The notes under the pieces: model-generated
What the model was told of the DNA's origin: nothing
Database searches by the model: none
The model's input: only the letters and a program-made list of their open reading frames with translations
Made by a program: the position numbers and the translations under genes
In this document: positions 1 through 7,685 of the stretch, one piece after another
How the letters are laid out: the number at the start of each line of letters is the position of its first letter
Position numbering within the stretch: the first letter of the stretch is position 1
Assembly: GCA_028693285.1 (NCBI GenBank)
Contig: JAQUVQ010000018.1
Coordinates: forward strand, 1 to 46,993
DNA: 46,993 nt
Reading direction: 5' to 3'
DNA from: Smithellaceae bacterium
GTDB taxonomy: Bacteria > Desulfobacterota > Syntrophia > Syntrophales > Smithellaceae

Positions 1-757
1 CCCTGAGCGTTTTCTCCACCAGGACGTCCACAACCGCTTCCTGGTAGCTTGCGACGACATCCGGAAGCTCACTCTCCGCAAAGCCCTTCCCCCGCTTCTT
101 CATCATGACCAAAAGGGATGTTTTGAGTCCGCTGAAGCTGAAATCCGGCGAATCTTTCATGGCTCTGGGAAAACCGTAGGCCTCCGGATTTCCGTCTCTG
201 GCCATCCGGTCGATCACGACGCCGCCGGGGTAGCCCAGGTCGAGCAGTTTGGCCGCCTTGTCCAGCGCCTCTCCCGCCGCATCATCCCGCGTCTGGCCCA
301 GCAGCGCGAACCGGTGGTAATTTTTCACCGAATACACATTGGTGTGACCGCCGGAAACCACCAGAGCGGCAAACGGAAACCGCGGTTTTTTCTCCCCCAG
401 CGAAGACGCCATGATGTGCGCCTCCAAATGGTTGACTCCGACAAACGCAATGCCCAGCGCATAGGCCAGAGCCTTGGCGGCGGAGAGCCCGACCAGGAGC
501 GAGCCGATCAGGCCCGGGCCGCGGGTGACGGCAATCCCCTCGAGATCCCGGAAGGAAGCGCCCGCTTCCTTCAAAGACTGCTCCACCACGGGAACGATCG
601 CTTCGATATGCTTTCGCGAGGCGAGCTCCGGCACCACGCCCCCGTATGCGCTGTGATCCTTGATCTGCGACGCAATCACGCCGGAGAGCAGCTTTCCGTC
701 CCGGACCACCGCGGCCGCCGTTTCGTCGCAGGATGACTCAATGCCTAAAACAAACAA
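1..757 (-). CDS. tsaD: TsaD, tRNA N6-threonylcarbamoyladenosine transferase (3' end cut by window)
   Basis: Transfers the threonylcarbamoyl group to A37 of ANN-decoding tRNAs, with TsaB and TsaE, in the cytoplasm. 252 codons are visible of the roughly 335 usual for the family. The N-terminus reads FVLGIESSCDETAAAVV. The metal-binding motif VNHLEAH and the SGGHTNVY loop follow, all typical of the ASKHA-fold TsaD/Kae1 family. The start is chosen as TTG at 757: there is no ATG in frame near the conserved N-terminus, and AAGGAG lies 5 nt before the TTG. An ATG just upstream (775) is out of frame and closes quickly. The gene is divergent from nadB. The C-terminal part lies outside the window, so intactness is unknown. 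Confidence 0.96.
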   Translation of the reverse strand, partial: MFVLGIESSCDETAAAVVRDGKLLSGVIASQIKDHSAYGGVVPELASRKHIEAIVPVVEQSLKEAGASFRDLEGIAVTRGPGLIGSLLVGLSAAKALAYALGIAFVGVNHLEAHIMASSLGEKKPRFPFAALVVSGGHTNVYSVKNYHRFALLGQTRDDAAGEALDKAAKLLDLGYPGGVVIDRMARDGNPEAYGFPRAMKDSPDFSFSGLKTSLLVMMKKRGKGFAESELPDVVASYQEAVVDVLVEKTLR

Positions 758-781
758 GGAAACTCCTTTTTCATAATTTTC

Positions 782-811
782 TTTACAAACCGCGAAAAAG
801 GCTTATATAAA
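782..811 (+). promoter_or_regulatory. Candidate sigma70 promoter of nadB
   Basis: TTTACA at 782-787 is followed after 16-18 nt by the AT-rich block TATATAAA (804-811), which can supply a TATATA or TATAAA -10 element. It sits in the 111-bp gap between the divergent tsaD and nadB, about 58 nt before the nadB ATG. The TA-rich block is nearly symmetrical and could also serve tsaD. Confidence 0.5.
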
Positions 812-868
812 AGCCCCCGACATTTGTAAACAAACTTTTAGCGGCGGGAATGAGCGGGCTTTTCTCAC

Positions 869-2458
869 ATGGAAACACAAACTGATTTTCTCATCATCGG
901 AAGCGGAATCGCGGGTTTGAGTCTGGCCATCAAAGTGGCGCAGCTCGGTTCGGTCGCCATCGTCACCAAAAAGGAAAAATCGGAATCCAACACCAACTAC
1001 GCCCAGGGCGGCATCGCTGCGGTCACGGACAAGACCGACAGTTTTGAAGAGCACATCAGCGACACGCTGGAGTGCGGCGCGGGCCTCTGCCGGAAGGACG
1101 TCGTTGAATTTGTCGTGCGGGAGGCGCCGCCGCGCGTTCAGGAACTGATCGAATGGGGCGTCAATTTCACGAAATCGGAAGAGCCTCCCCACCTTTACGA
1201 TCTGGGCCAGGAGGGGGGCCATCACCGGCGCCGCGTGCTGCACGCCAAAGACCTCACCGGCCAGGAAATCGAGCGGGCGCTTCACGAAAAAGTCGCGGCG
1301 CTGAAAAACGTCCGGATTTACGAAAACCACATCGGCATCGACCTGATCCTCCGGAAAGATCCGCAGGGCCGGACCGTCAACTGTCTGGGCGCCTACGTGC
1401 TCGACATCAACGAGGACGAAGTCCGCACCTTCCGCGCCAAATATACGATTCTATCGACGGGAGGCGCGGGCAAGGTCTATCTGATCACCACCAATCCGGA
1501 CATCGCCACGGGCGACGGCATTGCCATGGCCTACCGCGCCGGCGCAAAAATCGCCAACATGGAGTTCATCCAATTCCACCCCACCTGCCTGTTCCATCCG
1601 GAAGCCAAGGCGTTTTTAATCAGCGAGGCCGTCCGCGGCGAAGGCGGCATTCTGAAGCTGAAGAACGGCGCCACCTTCATGGAAAAATACCACCCCATGA
1701 ACAGCCTTGCGCCGCGCGACGTGGTGGCCAAAGCCATCGACAATGAAATCAAGCAATCCGGGGATGAATACGTCCTTCTGGACATCTCGCACCACAGCCG
1801 CGAATTTCTCCTGAACCGGTTTCCCAATATCTACAACAAATGCCTGGAGTACGGCATCGACATGGCCCGGGAGCCCATTCCCGTCGCTCCGGCGGCCCAT
1901 TATATCTGCGGCGGCGTCGCGGTGGATCACTTCGGCAAAACCTCCATCGACAATCTGTTCGCCTGCGGGGAAGTTTCCTGCACCGGCCTGCACGGCGCCA
2001 ACCGCCTGGCCAGCAACTCGCTTCTGGAAGCCCTGGTGTATTCACACCGGGCCTATACAAAAATCGCCAAATCCTTCCGGCAGACCCAAATGAGCACCGT
2101 GCCCATCCGCCCCTGGGACCCCGGCGACACTTCGGAAAGCGACGACAGCATCGTGATCACCAACAACTGGGATGAAATCCGCCGGTGCATGTGGAACTAC
2201 GCGGGCATCGTCCGTTCGGACAAGCGTCTGGCGCGGGCCGAACGCCGCATCGACATGGTTCAGCGGGAAATTCACGAATACTACTGGAACTACAGGGTCA
2301 CCAAAGATCTGATCGAACTTCGCAACATCACCACCGTGGCCAAACTGATTGTGAAGAGCGCGCTGGCCCGAAAGGAAAGCCGCGGCCTGCATTTCACGAT
2401 GGATTATCCCGAAACGAAGGGTGACTTCCTGAAGGATACGATTCTGGCGAAAAAATAA
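869..2458 (+). CDS. nadB: L-aspartate oxidase NadB
   Basis: FAD enzyme that oxidises L-aspartate to iminoaspartate, the first step of de novo NAD synthesis; it can use fumarate as acceptor in anaerobes. At 529 aa it is full length. The N-terminal dinucleotide-binding motif is LIIGSGIAGLSLA (about residues 9-21). NYAQGGIAAV and the flavoprotein signature GLHGANRLASNSLLEALVY are the characteristic blocks, and a succinate-dehydrogenase-like C-terminal helical domain follows. The ATG at 869 has only a weak Shine-Dalgarno, but the conserved N-terminus begins a few residues later, so the start is secure. No nadA or nadC is adjacent. It converges with purB across a 105-bp gap filled with short tandem repeats. 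Confidence 0.97.
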   Translation: METQTDFLIIGSGIAGLSLAIKVAQLGSVAIVTKKEKSESNTNYAQGGIAAVTDKTDSFEEHISDTLECGAGLCRKDVVEFVVREAPPRVQELIEWGVNFTKSEEPPHLYDLGQEGGHHRRRVLHAKDLTGQEIERALHEKVAALKNVRIYENHIGIDLILRKDPQGRTVNCLGAYVLDINEDEVRTFRAKYTILSTGGAGKVYLITTNPDIATGDGIAMAYRAGAKIANMEFIQFHPTCLFHPEAKAFLISEAVRGEGGILKLKNGATFMEKYHPMNSLAPRDVVAKAIDNEIKQSGDEYVLLDISHHSREFLLNRFPNIYNKCLEYGIDMAREPIPVAPAAHYICGGVAVDHFGKTSIDNLFACGEVSCTGLHGANRLASNSLLEALVYSHRAYTKIAKSFRQTQMSTVPIRPWDPGDTSESDDSIVITNNWDEIRRCMWNYAGIVRSDKRLARAERRIDMVQREIHEYYWNYRVTKDLIELRNITTVAKLIVKSALARKESRGLHFTMDYPETKGDFLKDTILAKK

Positions 2459-2485
2459 GATCGCGGGGAACGGTTTTCATAACCG

Positions 2486-2541
2486 GATAACCTGATAATC
2501 TGATAACCTGAAGGTCACGCGAGGTCACGGGAGGTCACGCG
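2486..2541. repeat. Two adjacent triple tandem repeats (8 bp x3, then 10 bp x3)
   Basis: GATAACCT, GATAATCT, GATAACCT occupy 2486-2509 (period 8). Two bases later AGGTCACGCG, AGGTCACGGG, AGGTCACGCG occupy 2512-2541 (period 10). They fill most of the gap between the converging nadB and purB stop codons. No strong terminator hairpin with a T-run is present there. Function unknown. Confidence 0.85.
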
Positions 2542-2563
2542 GCCTTTCCCCGCTGCATTTTCT

Positions 2564-3859
2564 TTACTTTCCGAAAACCCGCTGAAAGATGAAATCCAGG
2601 TGCTTCAGAAAATGGTTGACGTCGAAAATGGCGTCGAGCTCGGCGGCGGTCAGAAGCTTCCGGACCCTTTCATCCTGATCGAGGAGTTTTCGAAATTCAA
2701 TTCCCTCGTGCCAGGATTTCATCGCGTTTTTCTGAACGACGGCATAGGCGTCTTCACGCGCCGCCCCCTTTTCAATGAGCGCCAGCAAAACCATCTGCGA
2801 AAATATCACGCCGTGCGTCATGTTGAGATTGGCGAGCATCCTTTCCGGATACACCAACAGCTTGTCCATCAAGCCGGTAAAGCGCCCCAGCATGAAATCC
2901 AGAACAATGGTGGCGTCCGGCGCGATCACCCGCTCCACCGAGGAGTGGCTGATGTCGCGCTCGTGCCATAAAGCCACGTCTTCCAGCGCGGCAAGCGCAT
3001 AGGAACGCACCAGGCGGGAAAGCCCGGAGAGGTTTTCCGAAAGCACGGGATTGCGCTTGTGGGGCATCGCCGAAGACCCCTTCTGCCCTTGCGAAAAATA
3101 TTCCTCCGCCTCGCGCACTTCCGTTCTCTGGAGCAGGCGGATTTCCTGCGCGAACTTGTCGATTGACGAGGCGATGATCGCCAGCGTGGAGAAAAATTCC
3201 GCGTGCCGGTCCCGCTGGATGATCTGAGACGAAACCGGCGCGGGGCTGAGACCGAGTTTTTTGCAGACATGCCCTTCCACAAAAGGATCCACAAAAGAAA
3301 ACGTGCCCACGGCGCCCGCGATCTTGCCGCAGGAAACGGCCTCGCGCGCGCGCTCCAGGCGCGCGCGGTTGCGCCGCATTTCCGAATACCACGAGGCGAG
3401 CTTCAGCCCGAAGGTGATCGGCTCGGCGTGAATGCCGTGCGACCGGCCGATCATCAGGGTATTTTTATGCTCCAGGGCCCGTCTTTTCAGAACCGCCAGG
3501 AGTTGGTCCAGGTCTTCCAGAAGAAGGCCGGACGCCTCTTTGAGCTGAACGGCCAGCGCCGTGTCGAGAACGTCCGAGGAGGTGAGCCCCATGTGAATGA
3601 AACGGCCGTCCTCGCCGATCACCTCGGTCAAAGAGGAAACGAAAGCGATCACGTCATGCCTTGTGACCTTTTCGATTTCATCGATGCGGGCCGTGTTGAT
3701 GACCGCTTTGGCTTGGATGTTTTCGAGCGCCTCAGCCGGAACCCTGCCCAGCTTCACCATGGCCTCGCACGCCGCAACCTCCACATCCAGCCATTTGGCG
3801 TACCGGTTTTCCGGGCTCCAGATGGCCGCCATTTTTTCTCTTGAATATCGAGGAATCAC
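2564..3859 (-). CDS. purB: Adenylosuccinate lyase PurB
   Basis: Cleaves adenylosuccinate to AMP and fumarate, and SAICAR to AICAR, in purine synthesis. It has 431 aa, the usual size of the bacterial short-form enzyme. The fumarase/aspartase-superfamily signature SSAMPHKRNP is intact, TSSDVLDTALAVQL is the conserved N-terminal catalytic block, and RSHGIHAEP carries an active-site His. The start is GTG at 3859 with AGGAG upstream. It lies 24 nt after metK on the same strand, so it is probably co-transcribed with metK and falls under the same SAM-responsive leader. The product AMP and its derivative ATP feed MetK, which makes the pairing sensible. Confidence 0.97.
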   Translation of the reverse strand: MIPRYSREKMAAIWSPENRYAKWLDVEVAACEAMVKLGRVPAEALENIQAKAVINTARIDEIEKVTRHDVIAFVSSLTEVIGEDGRFIHMGLTSSDVLDTALAVQLKEASGLLLEDLDQLLAVLKRRALEHKNTLMIGRSHGIHAEPITFGLKLASWYSEMRRNRARLERAREAVSCGKIAGAVGTFSFVDPFVEGHVCKKLGLSPAPVSSQIIQRDRHAEFFSTLAIIASSIDKFAQEIRLLQRTEVREAEEYFSQGQKGSSAMPHKRNPVLSENLSGLSRLVRSYALAALEDVALWHERDISHSSVERVIAPDATIVLDFMLGRFTGLMDKLLVYPERMLANLNMTHGVIFSQMVLLALIEKGAAREDAYAVVQKNAMKSWHEGIEFRKLLDQDERVRKLLTAAELDAIFDVNHFLKHLDFIFQRVFGK

Positions 3860-3883
3860 CTTTTTCTCCTGTTGGAAACAATT

Positions 3884-5059
3884 TTATTTTACGGCCTTCT
3901 GCAGCGTCTTCACCATGTCCGTTTTTTCCCAGCAGTAGTCGTCCATGAAGAAGGTCCGGGGAATTCTGCGGTAGATTCCGCCGTCGAGCAGTTTGAAGTT
4001 TTCGATCATTCCCTCCGGCGTCAGATCAAACAGATCCCCGATAATTTTTTCCAGCCGGTCGTCCGGGATTTTGCCCGTGCCGAACGTGTTGACGTAAATG
4101 GAGAAAGGATCGGCAATCCCGATGGCGTACGCCAATTGCACCGAGCACCTGGTGGCCAGACCCGCCGCCACGATGTTCTTGGCCACATGGCGCGCGCCGA
4201 ACGCCGCGGAGCAGTCCACCTTTTCGGGCGTCTTGTTGACCACCGCGCCGCCGCCCAACTGAGCTCCGGGATACCCGCCGTAAAACTGAACAACCAGCTT
4301 GCGTCCCGTAACGCCGGAATCCGCGGCGCTGCAGGAATTGATGGCGTTCCATTCCCCGGTCGGATTGAAAAGAAATTCCGTCTTTTTATCCACGCAGTCC
4401 TTCAGGGCCTCAAAAGCGATCTTTTTGGCACGGTCGCGGATTTTGAGGCGGTTGCCCTTGACAAAACGGTAATCGATCGAGTTGGACATCAGGACCTTGG
4501 CAACGCGGCGGGGCTTTCCGGTTTTGACGTCGTAATCGACGGACACCTGCCCCTTTCCATCCGGCGCGAAAATCGGATCCTGACAGTATTCAAAAGCGCG
4601 CATGAGCTTGTTGACCATCACATAAGGCAGCGGAAGCATTTCCGGCGTTTCGTCGCAGGCGTACCCGTACATGATGCCCTGGTCCCCCGCGCCGATTTCC
4701 CGTTTTTTGTTCAAAAGACAGCTTGTTCCCTGGTTGATGTCCGGCGACTGGGGAATAATGGCGTTGAGCACGCCCATCAGATATCCGTTGAGGCCCACCG
4801 CCGCGTGGTTGTAGCCGAGTTCGATCACGGAGTCCCGGGCGATCTTGTCGATGTCCACGCATACTCTCGACCTGACTTCGCCGCCCACCATGCAGATGCC
4901 CTTGCCCAGAAATACTTCAATGCCGCAGTGCGGCATATTGGCCAGTGTCAACTTCAGTTTCTTTTCCTCATCCAGAATGGCTGCAATCACATTCGCCGCA
5001 ATGATATCCGCCACCAGATCCGGATGACCTACTTTAACGCTTTCCGATGAAATCTGCAT
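3884..5059 (-). CDS. metK: S-adenosylmethionine synthetase MetK, divergent type
   Basis: Makes SAM from methionine and ATP. 391 aa. Key residues are all present: the His of GHPD near the N-terminus, the Asp of AGDQG, Arg-Lys of TGRK, and the two Lys and the Asp of GGGAVVNKTPEKVD. Between and around them the sequence departs from the E. coli type: SESVKVGHPD replaces SESVSEGHPD, SAADSGVTGRK replaces the GDCGLTGRK region, and FYGGYPGAQLGGGA replaces TYGGMARHGGGA. This suggests a separate bacterial MetK lineage. The start is the ATG at 5059, with AAGGAG 10 nt before it; a longer reading frame to 5146 would run through the leader hairpin and is rejected. Controlled by the SAM-II-like leader just upstream. 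Confidence 0.95.
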   Translation of the reverse strand: MQISSESVKVGHPDLVADIIAANVIAAILDEEKKLKLTLANMPHCGIEVFLGKGICMVGGEVRSRVCVDIDKIARDSVIELGYNHAAVGLNGYLMGVLNAIIPQSPDINQGTSCLLNKKREIGAGDQGIMYGYACDETPEMLPLPYVMVNKLMRAFEYCQDPIFAPDGKGQVSVDYDVKTGKPRRVAKVLMSNSIDYRFVKGNRLKIRDRAKKIAFEALKDCVDKKTEFLFNPTGEWNAINSCSAADSGVTGRKLVVQFYGGYPGAQLGGGAVVNKTPEKVDCSAAFGARHVAKNIVAAGLATRCSVQLAYAIGIADPFSIYVNTFGTGKIPDDRLEKIIGDLFDLTPEGMIENFKLLDGGIYRRIPRTFFMDDYCWEKTDMVKTLQKAVK

Positions 5060-5107
5060 AAAACATCTTCTCCTTACAGTTTTTTGTGCGGGTTTTGAAT
5101 TTAGAAT

Positions 5108-5133
5108 AAAAAACCCGCGCCAAAGCACGGGTT
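5108..5133 (-). terminator. metK: Intrinsic terminator in the metK leader (expression platform)
   Basis: On the minus strand AACCCGTGC (5133-5125) pairs with GCGCGGGTT (5120-5112) around a TTTG loop. It is nine pairs including one G-U, followed by a run of T to 5108. It lies between the SAM-II-like aptamer and the metK start, so it reads as an attenuator. Its 5' arm contains GTGCTTT (5128-5122), a perfect complement to AAAGCAC at the aptamer 3' end (5162-5156). Its 3' arm can also pair with AAAACCCGC at 5096-5088 to form a different hairpin. Confidence 0.72.
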
Positions 5134-5153
5134 CAATTGATTTCATTGACTTT

Positions 5154-5206
5154 CAGTGCTTTAGCACATTTATAGAGCGGAGCAATTTACCATTAAATCA
5201 CCGCTT
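5154..5206 (-). promoter_or_regulatory. SAM-II (SAM-alpha) type riboswitch aptamer upstream of metK
   Basis: On the minus strand, P1 arms AGCGG (5205-5201) and CCGCT (5180-5176) enclose a 20-nt loop that begins TGATTTAA (5200-5193). The P1 3' arm is followed by ATAAATGTGCTAAAG (5173-5159). As I recall it, the crystallised SAM-II RNA has the same order: P1, UGAUUUAA loop, P1', then AUAAAUGUAGCUAAA. TGCT in the loop (5184-5181) can pair with AGCA (5160-5157), giving the expected pseudoknot. The gene downstream is metK, the canonical target. Covariance-model scoring was not possible here. Confidence 0.82.
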
Positions 5207-5214
5207 GCATGGGC

Positions 5215-5242
5215 TTCTTAACACATCAGTCAATAAAATCAA
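5215..5242 (-). promoter_or_regulatory. Candidate promoter for the metK-purB operon
   Basis: Minus-strand TTGATT (5242-5237), a 16-nt spacer and TAAGAA (5220-5215). Transcription would begin near 5208, one or two bases before the first arm of the SAM-II aptamer. That fit is the main argument, since the -10 match is only fair. Confidence 0.42.
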
Positions 5243-5282
5243 GCAAAAATTTCCTGTTTGAAAAAAACCCTTCAGTCTCGCG

Positions 5283-5342
5283 CCCCCTGTAAAGGGGGTC
5301 AGCCCAATTCCCTTTTAAAAACCTTCAGCCTTCAGTCTTCAG
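5283..5342. repeat. Hairpin and 7-bp triple repeat downstream of the HD-GYP gene
   Basis: CCCCCT (5283-5288) and AGGGGG (5293-5298) form a perfect six-pair hairpin with a 4-nt loop; a T-run follows some 15 nt later on the minus strand, so it may act as a weak terminator. Next to it CCTTCAG, CCTTCAG, TCTTCAG form a period-7 triple repeat at 5322-5342. Apart from the metK leader signals, nothing else stands out in the 5060-5358 gap. Confidence 0.6.
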
Positions 5343-5358
5343 CCTAATCCCCTTATTT

Positions 5359-6939
5359 TCACACATCGATCTGCTGTGAAGCGAGCTCCTTTGCGGCATA
5401 CGCCATGTAAATTTTTTCCCGAATGAACAGCTCGTAGAGGTTGGCGTCGATATGATGGTCCTTGACCATCATTTCCATGATCTTCAAAGCTTCGCCCAGC
5501 GTCTTGCCCTTTTTATAAGGCCGGTCCTTGGCGGTCAGCGCTTCAAAAATATCGGCCAGCGCGATGATTCTCGACTGAAGGGAAAGCTCGTCGCCCTTGA
5601 GTCCCAGCGGATAGCCGCTGCCGTCGAGTTTTTCATGATGCGCGCCGGCATACTCGGAGATTCGCCGAAGCTTTTTGGGGAAAGGAAGTTTCGAGAGCAT
5701 CTTATGGGTCAGGGCCGCGTGGTTGTTGATGATTTCCCTTTCCTCGTCATTCAGCGTCCCGCGCCGAATGCTCAGGTTGTACACTTCATCTTCCGTGAGC
5801 AGCGGCCGGACCTCCCCGTCGCTTTTCCATTGTCTTTGGGCGATCCGCCGAATGCGCTCGATCATCTGATCCTTCGTGAATTCGCCCCCGATGTTCATCT
5901 GCAGCAGGAACCGGCGCTCATCGTCCAGTTCGTCGAGTTCTCGTTCCGTCTCCGCCTTATTCGCACCGGGCGGGTTTTCGCGTCCGCCGCACGCCGCGAG
6001 CAGGCGGTCTCTTTTCAGCACTTCGAACCGGGTTTTGATTTCACCGATGCGATCATACACTTTTTCCAGTTTTGTCGCTTTATCCACGACATGGTCCGGC
6101 GTTGTGATTTTTCCGACATCGTGCAGCCAGGCGGCCATCCGCAGTTCCCTCATTTCGTCCTCGGACAGTCGGGTGTTTGCGTAATGCCCGTCCCGGCAGG
6201 CATTGACGGCTTCGGCAATCTGCATGGTGAGGCCGGCCACGCGCCGGACGTGCCCGCCGGTGTAAGGGGATTTTTCGTCGATGGCCAGCGCGATCGTTTG
6301 GATGAAAGCTTCCAGCAGGGTCTGCAGTTCAAGAATCAGCAGATTGTTGGTGAGCGCCACCGCCGCCTGCGAGGCCAATGACCATGCCAGATCGCGGGCC
6401 CTTTCGGAAAACGGAATCACCAGGCCCGTATCTTTGTTCCGGGCGTTGATCATCTGCAGGACGCCGATGATTTCATTCTCGTGATTGAGCATCGGAACGA
6501 CCAGCATGGATTTCGTGCGGTAGCCCGTCTTCTGGTCGAACGCCCTGGGCCCGTCAAAATTGAACCCGGACGCGTCATAAACATCCTCGATGTTCACCGC
6601 CTCCCGGGTGATCGCCACGTGCGCGGATACGTTCGCGTGATTGGGCAGACCGTCGGCGCCGGTCATGGGCACGGGCGGCCAGGTGATTTTCTCGCCCGTC
6701 CCCCCCATGGTTACGCCCATGGATTCATTCTGGATGAAGGCGAACTGAAGTTCACGCTCGTTTTCCGACATGAGGTAGAGCGTTCCGCCGTCCGCGGACG
6801 TGATGGTGCGGGCTTCCGTGAGAATTTTTTCCAGCAGACGGTCGATATTCTTTTCCGCGGAAAGCGCCACGCCGATTTGCGTCAGCCGTCGAACGTGGTC
6901 AGCGTCCATCGAACTCTGGTCCGTGTTTTTTTCCTGCAT
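5359..6939 (-). CDS. GAF and HD-GYP domain protein, probable cyclic-di-GMP phosphodiesterase
   Basis: 526 aa, no membrane segment. A GAF sensor domain spans about residues 15-200. A helical linker leads to the HD-GYP domain (about 205-520) with LHDVGKI (H273, D274) and HHEKLDGSGYP (GYP at 442-444), then ADIFEALTAKDRPY. These are the metal-binding and c-di-GMP-hydrolysing signatures of the family. Between the HD and GYP motifs there are roughly 170 residues where about 75 are usual; the extra stretch (about 290-390) is highly charged. The start is the ATG at 6939, with a good promoter 37 nt upstream but a weak Shine-Dalgarno. Monocistronic. The signal sensed by GAF cannot be inferred. Confidence 0.9.
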   Translation of the reverse strand: MQEKNTDQSSMDADHVRRLTQIGVALSAEKNIDRLLEKILTEARTITSADGGTLYLMSENERELQFAFIQNESMGVTMGGTGEKITWPPVPMTGADGLPNHANVSAHVAITREAVNIEDVYDASGFNFDGPRAFDQKTGYRTKSMLVVPMLNHENEIIGVLQMINARNKDTGLVIPFSERARDLAWSLASQAAVALTNNLLILELQTLLEAFIQTIALAIDEKSPYTGGHVRRVAGLTMQIAEAVNACRDGHYANTRLSEDEMRELRMAAWLHDVGKITTPDHVVDKATKLEKVYDRIGEIKTRFEVLKRDRLLAACGGRENPPGANKAETERELDELDDERRFLLQMNIGGEFTKDQMIERIRRIAQRQWKSDGEVRPLLTEDEVYNLSIRRGTLNDEEREIINNHAALTHKMLSKLPFPKKLRRISEYAGAHHEKLDGSGYPLGLKGDELSLQSRIIALADIFEALTAKDRPYKKGKTLGEALKIMEMMVKDHHIDANLYELFIREKIYMAYAAKELASQQIDV

Positions 6940-6975
6940 TAAAGCAATGCCCGCCCTGATCGATGATTTTTTTGT

Positions 6976-7004
6976 ACTATCTCTGAAACAGGCTTTGCTG
7001 TCAA
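6976..7004 (-). promoter_or_regulatory. Sigma70 promoter of the GAF/HD-GYP gene
   Basis: Minus strand: consensus TTGACA (7004-6999), 17-nt spacer, GATAGT (6981-6976), placed 37 nt before the ATG at 6939. One of the cleanest promoters in the window. Confidence 0.72.
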
Positions 7005-7058
7005 CCGTGAAGTTGCAGGTGCGTAAGCACAGGTGTTAAAAGCAAATGAGTTGTGTTT

Positions 7059-7433
7059 TTATTTTTTCGGGAAATATTTGACCTTGTTTAAATCTTTAAA
7101 GTCCGCATCTTGAGTCCAGATAGTAGCCCTGAATTCCAGGGCTGTTGCAAGAATAATACTGTCTGCCATGGGAAACCGATGTTCCAGACTCAGTCTTGCC
7201 GCGGCCAGCGCCAGTGATGTATTTAAATTGATGACTTGTCCTTTTTGCATGGCAACAACCGCCTGCAATGCCTCATTCTCACTGGATTCCCTCAGGATGA
7301 CTTTGAATACTTCGTATAGGGTTATTGCGGGAACGATAAGCCTGGTTGGACTGCTCAATGGCGCCATAAAATGCTTTGCATTGATTTCATCGGCAAAATA
7401 AGCAAGCCAGCCTGAAGAATCTACAATATTCAT
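7059..7433 (-). CDS. PIN-domain toxin, VapC family ribonuclease
   Basis: 124 aa. The acidic residues expected for a PIN Mg-dependent RNase are present: D5 (NIVDSSGW), E41 (LYEVFKV), D91 (MADSIILA) and D109/D111 (TQDADF). The start ATG overlaps the antitoxin stop by 4 nt (ATGA), the usual translational coupling. The RNA target, commonly initiator tRNA or 23S rRNA in the family, cannot be told from sequence. The pair is visibly more AT-rich than its surroundings, consistent with horizontal gain. Toxin activity is inferred from family, not shown. Confidence 0.92.
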   Translation of the reverse strand: MNIVDSSGWLAYFADEINAKHFMAPLSSPTRLIVPAITLYEVFKVILRESSENEALQAVVAMQKGQVINLNTSLALAAARLSLEHRFPMADSIILATALEFRATIWTQDADFKDLNKVKYFPKK

Positions 7434-7636
7434 AATCGATCTTCCTCGCGCTTGAATTCCGTATTGATGCCTTTGAGAAATCCACGGAGCTCTTTGATGT
7501 CACGTTCGGGAATCAGTTCAATCCTTCCGGCGTATTCTACGACTTGCATTTTTTGACCCGGCTGAAGCTTTAAGGAGTCTCTGACTTCTTTGGGGATGAC
7601 CACCTGATATTTCGGGGATACCGTGACGGATTGCAT
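7430..7636 (-). CDS. AbrB/MazE-like antitoxin of the PIN toxin
   Basis: 68 aa. The SpoVT-AbrB swapped-hairpin DNA-binding domain fills residues 1-45 (VSPKYQVVIPKEVRDSLKLQ, then GQKMQVVEYAGRIELIPE). A short charged C-terminal tail (KGINTEFKREEDRL) would wrap the toxin. The ATG at 7636 follows GGAGG. In such pairs the antitoxin binds its own promoter, alone or with the toxin; the promoter region here carries two ATCGAT palindromes suited to that. Confidence 0.9.
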   Translation of the reverse strand: MQSVTVSPKYQVVIPKEVRDSLKLQPGQKMQVVEYAGRIELIPERDIKELRGFLKGINTEFKREEDRL

Positions 7637-7643
7637 GCCAATA

Positions 7644-7685
7644 CCTCCATCGATATATTGTTGGTATTACGATATCACAATCGAT
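7644..7685 (-). promoter_or_regulatory. Promoter/operator region of the toxin-antitoxin pair
   Basis: Minus strand TTGTGA (7680-7675), 17-nt spacer, TATATC (7657-7652) is the best-scoring pair, but it would start transcription inside the GGAGG ribosome site (7648-7644). A TTGACC further upstream with TATCGT about 18 nt later is the alternative. Two ATCGAT palindromes flank the region and may be operator half sites for the AbrB protein. Confidence 0.45.

Noticed and set aside
5060-5146. N-terminal extension of MetK to 5146
   Set aside because: It would translate through the terminator hairpin of the leader; the conserved protein begins at 5059 with AAGGAG ahead.
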